DNA of 20,308 nt. Source: Minisyncoccota bacterium (GTDB taxonomy: Bacteria; Patescibacteriota; Minisyncoccia; UBA6257; HR35). Position 1 is the stretch's first letter. Every line of letters begins with the position of its first letter. Below are positions 15,603-20,308 of the stretch, one piece after another. Location: assembly GCA_938048445.1 (NCBI GenBank), contig CALIVE010000028.1, forward strand, positions 1-20,308. Reading direction: 5' to 3'. The notes under the pieces are model-generated. The model ran no database searches, was not told the DNA's origin, and was given only the letters and a program-made list of their open reading frames with translations. Position numbers and translations under genes: made by a program.

Positions 15603-16271
15603 TTATACATAAAAATTATAAAAAAATGTTTTAAACTCTTCAACACTCATTTTATCTAAAATCATTTTGAAAAACCTTATTAACAAAAGAAAAATCAAAA
15701 AGGCAAACCCATTTAAATCACCTGTGATTTTGTAAACTTTTTCAATGTCATCGGCAATCTGATTTTCACATAACATTTTTAATTCTTGTGAAGAATATAC
15801 CTTTCTTTTTTTTAATTCTTGAATATACATTTCGTGAATTTTAGTAAAAGTTTTTAATAGATAATTAAAATCCGAAGAATTTAATATAAAAGTAGCAAAT
15901 TTATCATAAACTTCTTTTCCATCTTTTAAATAATAAACATCTACAAAATCTTCTTTTGGTTTGATTTTTTCAAATTCTGCTATTTTTCCAAAAATATCAA
16001 CATCATTTGTCATAGGAATTTCAGCAATAACCTTTTCTTCAAGTTTAATAAGCATTTTTTCTATTGGCTTTTCTTCATAAAGCTTCAATAAGTCATTTTC
16101 ATAAACATTTAAAATAAAAAGAAGAGTCATAATACTTTCAATGTTAGTGTAATTGTTTTTTATAAATTCATCATAAATTTTAATGCCCAAATTTTTGATT
16201 TTTTCTTCCAACACTTCTTTTTTTATCTTTTCAATATCTTTATTTACTAAAAAAGGTAAAACAATTGCCAT
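15603..16271 (-). CDS. Helical protein of 222 aa, partner of the TPR gene
   Basis: Mostly helical and Lys/Glu-rich, with strand-like PKEDFVDVYYLKDGKEVYDKF near the middle. A hydrophobic C-terminal helix (GFAFLIFLLLIRFFKMIL) could be a membrane segment or a buried helix. No family is recognised. It follows the 410-aa TPR gene after 12 bases with a strong Shine-Dalgarno (AAAAGGAGG). The 230-aa protein at 18518-19210 holds the same position after another TPR gene and shows weak similarity (EKIK near the start, then VY..DGK in the middle), so the two may be distant homologues. The TPR protein is an obvious candidate partner. Confidence 0.75.
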   Translation of the reverse strand: MAIVLPFLVNKDIEKIKKEVLEEKIKNLGIKIYDEFIKNNYTNIESIMTLLFILNVYENDLLKLYEEKPIEKMLIKLEEKVIAEIPMTNDVDIFGKIAEFEKIKPKEDFVDVYYLKDGKEVYDKFATFILNSSDFNYLLKTFTKIHEMYIQELKKRKVYSSQELKMLCENQIADDIEKVYKITGDLNGFAFLIFLLLIRFFKMILDKMSVEEFKTFFYNFYV

Positions 16272-16283
16272 TTTTTCCTCCTT

Positions 16284-17516
16284 TTAAATAACATCTTCTT
16301 GAATTTTTCCAATGATTTTAATCATAAGCTTAATATCATTTTTCATTTCATCTTTTATTTTTTCTAAAATCCTTTCTTTTTCTTTAGTATCAATAATCGC
16401 TTTTGGCAATAAGTCAAAAACAAAATTCAATAGTTTTTGTTTATCTTTTAACAAGTTTAAGATTATTTCGTATAATTTCTCTTTTGAGTCTAATGAATCT
16501 TCAAATATATCATCTAATTCTTTAATCATTTCTATGAATTTCTCATTTTCATTTGAAATTTCTTTTTTGATTTCATCAGCAATTTTTTTAGCTTCTTCAA
16601 ACTCACTTTTAGCACCAATTTCTAAAAAGATTTTAGAAGCCTCATTAAAACAATGAAGAGCCTTTGATTTATCATTTAATTTCTTATAAATCGTTCCTAA
16701 ATTGTAAAAGATTACTGCTTTTTGTTCTTTATCATTAATTTCTTTTGTATATCTAAAAGCTTTTTCTAAATATGCCTCTGTTGTATTTTGTTCATCTAAA
16801 TCATCCTTATTTTCTTCATCATCATAAGGAATTTCATCAATAGTTTTTAATGCTTTTTCAAGACACTCTAATGCTTTATTCAATTCATTTTTATCTTCAT
16901 AAACCTTCGCAAGATTATTAAGAATTTTGATTTTATCTTCGTTTCTATTAAATAATTCAACAATATCCAATGCTTTTTTAAGACATTCTAATGCTTTATC
17001 TAATTCGCCTTTAGAATAATAAATTAAACCCATATTGCTATAAGTATGCGCTTTTTCTGGAATGTAATCAAATTGTATAATATTTAAAGCTTTTTCTAAT
17101 AATTCTAATGCTTTATCAAATTCGCCTTCATCTTGATATAATGAAGCAAGATTATTTAATGTTCTTGCGACTTCAATTGGTTCGTTAATTTCTTCATTAA
17201 TATCTACTGCCTTTTCTAAATAAATCAAAGCTTTATCAAATTCACCTTTATTTTTACATACTAAACCAAGATTGTTAAGAGTTCTTGCTTCTTCTTTTTT
17301 GTCTCCAATTTCAATATTATAATTTAAAGCTTCTGAAAATGCTTTAAATGCTTTATCAAATTCAGCTTTTTGAAGATAAAGAATACCAATAGTATTAAGA
17401 AGCATAGCTTTGTCTTTTTTATCCTCAATTTCATTATTAGCCAATGAAGTCTCTAAACATTTTATTATTTCGTCTAAATTTTGATTTTCTTTAAAAATCA
17501 TTTTTTTGATTTTCAT
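16284..17516 (-). CDS. TPR repeat protein (410 aa)
   Basis: About seven tetratricopeptide repeats with units near 40 residues span residues 35-320. Typical lines are EARTLNNLGLVCKNKGEFDK, then ALIYLEKA, and VARTLNNLASLYQDEGEFDK, then ALELLEKA. TPR arrays form superhelical scaffolds that bind peptides or proteins. The last 90 residues are helical without clear repeats. The longer unit is of the kind found in kinesin light chain and Rap-type regulators, which suggests protein binding rather than catalysis. There is no signal peptide. The strong Shine-Dalgarno (AAAAGGAGGTT) overlaps the end of the 39-aa peptide gene, and the ATG overlaps its stop (ATGA). The repeats are also visible at DNA level (AATGCTTTATCAAATTC-like). 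Confidence 0.9.
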   Translation of the reverse strand: MKIKKMIFKENQNLDEIIKCLETSLANNEIEDKKDKAMLLNTIGILYLQKAEFDKAFKAFSEALNYNIEIGDKKEEARTLNNLGLVCKNKGEFDKALIYLEKAVDINEEINEPIEVARTLNNLASLYQDEGEFDKALELLEKALNIIQFDYIPEKAHTYSNMGLIYYSKGELDKALECLKKALDIVELFNRNEDKIKILNNLAKVYEDKNELNKALECLEKALKTIDEIPYDDEENKDDLDEQNTTEAYLEKAFRYTKEINDKEQKAVIFYNLGTIYKKLNDKSKALHCFNEASKIFLEIGAKSEFEEAKKIADEIKKEISNENEKFIEMIKELDDIFEDSLDSKEKLYEIILNLLKDKQKLLNFVFDLLPKAIIDTKEKERILEKIKDEMKNDIKLMIKIIGKIQEDVI

Positions 17517-17632
17517 TTTAACCTCCTTTTATTTTTAAAAAATTCTTCTAAAAATCCATAAACTGATAAAATAAAAAGAATTGATGGAATAACCCAACTT
17601 AATATTTTTAAAACCATTAATTCAAAAGACAT
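17513..17632 (-). CDS. Small membrane peptide, 39 aa
   Basis: A short frame beginning MSFELMVLKILSWVIPSILF, with one hydrophobic segment of about 20 residues followed by an acidic then basic end (EEFFKNKRRLK). It has one of the strongest ribosome binding sites in the window (AAACTAAAAAGGAGG, 5 bases before ATG). Its TGA overlaps the TPR start as ATGA, and the codons AAA AGG AGG near its end also form the Shine-Dalgarno of the TPR gene. Translation of the TPR gene therefore probably depends on this peptide gene. Single-helix peptides of this size can be membrane anchors, toxins or holin-like factors. Which one applies is not visible. Confidence 0.75.
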   Translation of the reverse strand: MSFELMVLKILSWVIPSILFILSVYGFLEEFFKNKRRLK

Positions 17633-17660
17633 TTTTCCTCCTTTTTAGTTTTTATATTTT

Positions 17661-17723
17661 GGCGGAAGCAAGAACAAAAAATTAAATAAATATTGAAACA
17701 TAATAAATAATCTTGCTTCCGCC
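17661..17723. promoter_or_regulatory. Long-loop GC-rich inverted repeat 2
   Basis: The perfect 13-bp arms GGCGGAAGCAAGA (17661-17673) and TCTTGCTTCCGCC (17711-17723) enclose a 37-base AT-rich loop. The second arm in the minus-strand RNA ends 28 bases before the ATG of the 39-aa peptide. Additional G/C-rich bases (GCCGAGCCCAGACCCC region, to 17736) lie between this and the preceding stop at 17753. The loop is too long for an ordinary terminator, so a leader structure or processing site for the peptide-TPR transcript is likelier. Confidence 0.6.
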
Positions 17724-17752
17724 GAGCCCAGACCCCATATTGTTTAATTAAA

Positions 17753-18421
17753 TTAAATATTTGCATCTTTAAACTCCTTTAACCAATTATAACCAAACTC
17801 ATCACATTGTATTTCTTCAAAATTATTAAGTTTAATTTGTTTTGAATCTATTAAATAATGACAAAATTCGTGAGCCAATAGAAAAATTATTATTTCATCT
17901 AAATTTTTAAGTTGATACGCACTATAAAGAAAATATAAAAAACAAGGATTATTTTTAATTGTCCATAAATTTTTGTTTTCACATTCTTTTTTCTTATAAG
18001 AACAATTTTCTTTTATATAACATTTTGGCGGAACTGATAAATAATAACCTTTAAAACCCATTTTTTCAATTTCATCATTAGTTGTTTTGTATTTAATTTC
18101 AATTCTTCTACCATCAATTTTATTAGATAAAATAAATTTCTTTATTAAAGAAGGCATCATATTTATAGAAATTAATTTTTTTAAAACAAACAAAGTATAA
18201 TCTTTTAAATCATTATTATTAATAAATAAAATTATTTTTGGTATTATTTTTAAAAGTCCTTTTTCTTTATCATTTGCTATGCATTTTTTAAATAGACCTA
18301 ATGATGAAAGATTTGTTTTTTTAATTTCTATTATTAAATTTTTTGTATTATAATTATTTGCTTTTTCTTTAAAAAACTTAATTGCCTTTAATCCAATTTT
18401 TTGTTCATTTCTGACTACCAT
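17753..18421 (-). CDS. Zinc metallopeptidase-like protein (HExxH)
   Basis: The 222-aa protein has a zincin motif, HEFCHYLID (H184, E185, H188). It is followed 15 residues later by EEIQCDEFGYNWL, where E203 or D207 may be the third metal ligand, as in ImmA/IrrE-like peptidases. ImmA-type enzymes cleave repressors, but the similarity here is limited to these motifs. Between 134 and 160 are four cysteines (C134, C140, C147, C160) that could bind a second zinc. The N-terminal 100 residues are basic and helical. The start is preceded by an AGGAGAAGAA ribosome binding site that occurs twice (see 18415-18441). A palindromic promoter-like region lies just upstream, so it may be separately regulated. 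Confidence 0.75.
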   Translation of the reverse strand: MVVRNEQKIGLKAIKFFKEKANNYNTKNLIIEIKKTNLSSLGLFKKCIANDKEKGLLKIIPKIILFINNNDLKDYTLFVLKKLISINMMPSLIKKFILSNKIDGRRIEIKYKTTNDEIEKMGFKGYYLSVPPKCYIKENCSYKKKECENKNLWTIKNNPCFLYFLYSAYQLKNLDEIIIFLLAHEFCHYLIDSKQIKLNNFEEIQCDEFGYNWLKEFKDANI

Positions 18422-18441
18422 TTCTTCTCCTTTCCAATCAT
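18415..18441 (-). CDS. Possible 8-codon upstream ORF
   Basis: AGGAGAAGAAATG occurs twice in tandem, 20 bases apart, ahead of the peptidase. The first copy opens a tiny frame, MIGKEKKW, that ends at TAG inside the second start region (ATGGTAG). Ribosomes finishing it would stop on the peptidase start. This may be a coupling device or a simple duplication of the ribosome binding site. Confidence 0.35.
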   Translation of the reverse strand: MIGKEKKW

Positions 18442-18454
18442 TTCTTCTCCTCTA

Positions 18455-18466
18455 TATAGTACTATA
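18455..18466. promoter_or_regulatory. 12-bp palindrome in a likely promoter
   Basis: TATAGTACTATA is a perfect palindrome, framed by CTCT and AGAG-like bases, lying just upstream of the duplicated ribosome binding sites. On the minus strand TATAGT resembles a -10 box; TTGATT further upstream could be a -35, but the spacing of 22 bases is too long. It may be an operator over a promoter for the peptidase. The preceding bases include an isolated GC-rich patch (GGCCGAACGG, 18478-18487). Confidence 0.4.
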
Positions 18467-18517
18467 CAAGAGTTTTAGGCCGAACGGAAATCAATTTTTT
18501 TAATTTAAAACAAAACA

Positions 18518-19210
18518 TTATACAATCTCTTCTTTTTGTTTAATGTCTTTTATTATAAAATTATACATTTCATTATCAAGATTATTTACCAAACTACTTA
18601 ATAAAGCATCAAAAATGCTATGAACTAAAAGAATTTTCTCAATATTTGTAAGCATATCACTTTTTATTAATTCAGAAACATAAAAAATAATAGATTTTAT
18701 AAAAGGTATTTTACTTATTTCTAATGTTTTTGGTATATTAACAAATAAAATAGGATAAAAATAATTTTTAAATAAATCAAGCAAATCTATTGCTCTTCTA
18801 AATTTTAATAATAAAGTCCAATACTTATTTAATTTACCATCTACATAAACTTCACAATCCATTAATTCTTTATTATTTAAATTAATTAATTTTTCATTTA
18901 TCTTATTTAAAATATCAATAGCAATATCTTTAGTTAAAGAGAATTCAAATAACACTTCATCTCCTTTTTTAACAACAACTTTATCTTGTAAACCTTCACT
19001 TTTAACAATTTCTTCAAAATATGATTTTTCAATAAAAGATAAAAATAGAATAGATGCAATACTAACAATTTCCATTGAAATGTTTCTTTCTTCAGCAATT
19101 TTTAAAACATCATCAAGAAACTTTTGCGCTTCTTTTATTTTTTCAGTAGGAACATCATTTAAAATTTTTTTAATAAGTAAAGTATGAATATATAAACCAT
19201 AACTTGGCAT
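18518..19210 (-). CDS. Helical protein of 230 aa, partner of a TPR gene
   Basis: A mostly helical protein with a hydrophobic stretch near residues 49-60 (SIASILFLSFIE) and a strand pair in the middle (KVVVKKGDEVLFEFSL, then CEVYVDGKLNKYW). Hydrophobic helices follow at 150-205. No family is recognised. It begins 1 base after the stop of the 142-aa TPR gene, with a good Shine-Dalgarno (AAAAGGAGA). Its place and a weak resemblance to the 222-aa protein at 15603-16271 suggest that both belong to one repeated TPR/helical-protein unit. The hydrophobic helices do not clearly span a membrane. Confidence 0.75.
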   Translation of the reverse strand: MPSYGLYIHTLLIKKILNDVPTEKIKEAQKFLDDVLKIAEERNISMEIVSIASILFLSFIEKSYFEEIVKSEGLQDKVVVKKGDEVLFEFSLTKDIAIDILNKINEKLINLNNKELMDCEVYVDGKLNKYWTLLLKFRRAIDLLDLFKNYFYPILFVNIPKTLEISKIPFIKSIIFYVSELIKSDMLTNIEKILLVHSIFDALLSSLVNNLDNEMYNFIIKDIKQKEEIV

Positions 19211-19211
19211 T

Positions 19212-19640
19212 TTAATCTCCTTTTATATTAAAACAAATGTTTTTACCTTCTTTTAAACCAAAATATTTTTTTAAGTAAAATAAAAAGGCTTCTTGGAAAC
19301 ATTTAAAGGCTTCTTCATACTTTTTTAATTTAGCCAACGTTGTCCCTTTATTATATAAAATCTCAATGTTATTAGGATTTATTTTTAAGGCATCATCAAA
19401 ATATTTTAATGCCTTTTCATAATATTCTAACTCCTTTTTATATTCACCAAGTTTGTAAAATATTACTCCTTTATTATTTAAAGCAAACACATTATTAGGG
19501 TTTATTCTTAATATTTTATCATAACATATCAATGCTTTTACGTATTTATTTTCTTCAAAGTATTCTTTGGCTTTTTTGAATAAATTATCAATTTTAAGTA
19601 AATCACCTGCCTTTTTTTTAAATTCTTTTTTTATTAACAT
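19212..19640 (-). CDS. Small TPR protein (142 aa)
   Basis: Three TPR units of about 34 to 42 residues: AKEYFEENKYVKALICYDKI then LRINPNN, ALNNKGVIFYKLGEYKKELE then YYEKA, and LYNKGTTLAKLKKYEEAFK. The consensus NP-N and NKG positions are kept, so the fold is secure. The protein is too short to be more than a small binding scaffold. It has the strong Shine-Dalgarno AAAAGGAGGTT and lies 28 bases downstream of the right arm of hairpin 3. It is a close paralogue of the TPR protein at the right edge: KILDLFKKAL there aligns with KIDNLFKKAK here. Confidence 0.88.
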   Translation of the reverse strand: MLIKKEFKKKAGDLLKIDNLFKKAKEYFEENKYVKALICYDKILRINPNNVFALNNKGVIFYKLGEYKKELEYYEKALKYFDDALKINPNNIEILYNKGTTLAKLKKYEEAFKCFQEAFLFYLKKYFGLKEGKNICFNIKGD

Positions 19641-19667
19641 TTTAACCTCCTTTTAAAAACTTTATCT

Positions 19668-19734
19668 TGCGGGCAGAGAAAAGAAAAAGGGGAAGGAAAC
19701 AATGGCAACAAAACAGAATAAAACTCTGCCCGCA
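19668..19734. promoter_or_regulatory. Long-loop GC-rich inverted repeat 3
   Basis: The perfect 11-bp arms TGCGGGCAGAG (19668-19678) and CTCTGCCCGCA (19724-19734) enclose a 45-base loop. It fills the gap between two TPR genes, starting 11 bases after the upstream stop in the minus-strand RNA and ending 27 bases before the next ATG. The loop RNA is pyrimidine-rich (CCUUCCCCUUUUU); on the plus strand it reads AAAAAGGGGAAGG then ATG and opens a 22-codon frame to 19770 that I do not consider a gene. The position matches hairpin 2. Confidence 0.6.
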
Positions 19735-19745
19735 TCATTTTACTC

Positions 19746-20308
19746 TTACTCAAATTTCTTTTTTGAATAATCTAACCTTTGACAGAAAAGTCTATTCCAT
19801 ATTGGTTTTGATATTGATGAAGAATAAATTGATTTTGATATTGGTGGAGAATAAATAGGTGGTTCACAATAAATATCTACACATTCATATTCATTTGAAA
19901 TAAATGATAACACCTTTGCACGTTTAAAATACTCTATTGCTTCCTCATAATAACCAAGTTGTCCAAGCACAGCACCTTTACTATTTAAAAGGTAAGGATT
20001 ATTCGGCTCTATTTTTAGAGCCTCATCATAATACTTCAACGCCTTTTTATATTCACCAAGTTCATAAAGCACTGCTCCTTTGTTATTTAAAGCCTCAACA
20101 TCATTCGGCTCCATTTTTAAAATAGTATCAAAACACTTCAACGCCTCTTTATACTCACCAAGTTTAAAATGCATCAATCCCTTGTTATTTAAAGCACTAA
20201 TAGAATTAGGATATATTTTTAAAATCTCATTATAATATTCAAGGGCTTTTTCGTATCTTTCTTCTTTTGAACATTCCAATGCTTTTTTAAATAAATCAAG
20301 AATTTTTT
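19746..20308 (-). CDS. TPR protein, 5' end beyond the right edge
   Basis: The frame is open from the window edge at 20308 to TAA at 19746-19748. A TTG codon at 20279 could be mistaken for a start. The frame continues upstream of it as KILDLFKKAL, which aligns with the 142-aa TPR protein, so the true start lies outside. Three canonical 34-residue TPRs follow (NPN/NNKG type, for example LNNKGAVLYELGEYKKALKY), ending YYEEAIEYFKRA. The last 50 residues are a different tail with several Cys and a repeated Pro/Ser/Ile unit. TPRs suggest protein binding. It is probably the first gene of a TPR cluster that continues to the right. Confidence 0.88.
   Translation of the reverse strand, partial: KILDLFKKALECSKEERYEKALEYYNEILKIYPNSISALNNKGLMHFKLGEYKEALKCFDTILKMEPNDVEALNNKGAVLYELGEYKKALKYYDEALKIEPNNPYLLNSKGAVLGQLGYYEEAIEYFKRAKVLSFISNEYECVDIYCEPPIYSPPISKSIYSSSISKPIWNRLFCQRLDYSKKKFE
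19806..19856. repeat. 27-bp tandem repeat in the TPR protein tail
   Basis: Two units with a period of 27 bases match at 22 of 24 compared positions (19806-19829 and 19833-19856). They encode IYSPPISKS and IYSSSISKP. The tail is probably flexible. Confidence 0.75.

Noticed and set aside
17645-17701. 18-codon frame on the minus strand through hairpin 2
   Set aside because: It starts in the loop without a suitably spaced Shine-Dalgarno and seems to be a by-product of the AT-rich loop.
17661-19734. Hairpins as integron attC sites or IS ends
   Set aside because: The arms lack the attC core ends (GTTRRRY/RYYYAAC), there is no integrase or transposase, and no target duplications are visible.
20277-20279. 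TTG at 20279 as start of the last TPR gene
   Set aside because: The frame stays open to the window edge and the upstream residues align with the paralogous TPR protein, so the start lies outside.
1-20308. CRISPR arrays, tRNA genes, riboswitches
   Set aside because: No regularly spaced identical repeats outside coding TPR sequence, no cloverleaf-like GC-rich stretch with a TTC-type T loop, and no known riboswitch core seen.

Overview
The window reads as part of the genome of a tailed double-stranded DNA phage, or of a prophage or metagenomic phage contig. It is very AT-rich. Every gene I can support lies on the minus strand, so transcription and translation run from right to left. The phage assignment rests on four genes: a large terminase with both ATPase and nuclease motifs (10927-12681), a portal protein (5152-6855), a capsid maturation protease with His and Ser motif residues (3091-3897), and a Dam-type adenine methyltransferase (14035-14853). 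The strong ribosome binding sites (AAAAGGAGG) suggest a bacterial host. The Lys/Glu/Ile-rich proteins would suit a thermophile, but this is only an impression. I cannot name the host or find a close known relative.

Right third, 12.87-20.31 kb: an accessory region of small, mostly unrecognised genes. In transcription order it holds a TPR protein cut by the window edge, a second small TPR protein, a helical protein of 230 aa, a zinc peptidase with HEFCH, a 39-aa membrane peptide, a 410-aa TPR protein, a 222-aa helical protein, two tandem Dam-like proteins of which the first looks catalytically dead, two small two-helix membrane proteins, and a 125-aa protein. The region seems to be built from diverged pairs. 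A unit of 'long-loop hairpin, TPR protein, helical protein of about 225 aa' appears twice.

Left two thirds, 0-12.7 kb: the packaging and head-assembly operon. In transcription order it holds the terminase, a coiled-coil protein (245 aa), a zinc ribbon (75 aa), a helical protein (85 aa), a protein with an internal duplication (382 aa), a C2H2 finger/acidic protein (350 aa), a 94-aa protein, the portal, a 231-aa protein, a 40-aa basic peptide, an acidic protein (143 aa), the protease, a zinc-ribbon/proline-rich protein (498 aa), an ATP-grasp enzyme (415 aa) and a gene cut by the left edge. Many junctions overlap by 1-20 bases, so translation is probably coupled. I see no major capsid protein or small terminase; these probably lie outside the window.

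Non-coding sequence is scarce and no gap exceeds 300 bases. The notable elements are three GC-rich perfect inverted repeats with long AT-rich loops (8279-8350, 17661-17723, 19668-19734), a 21-bp direct repeat on both sides of the terminase gene, and a palindrome with a duplicated ribosome binding site ahead of the zinc peptidase. The gap at 247-334 is plain AT-rich sequence. I found no tRNA, rRNA, CRISPR array, insertion sequence or integrase.
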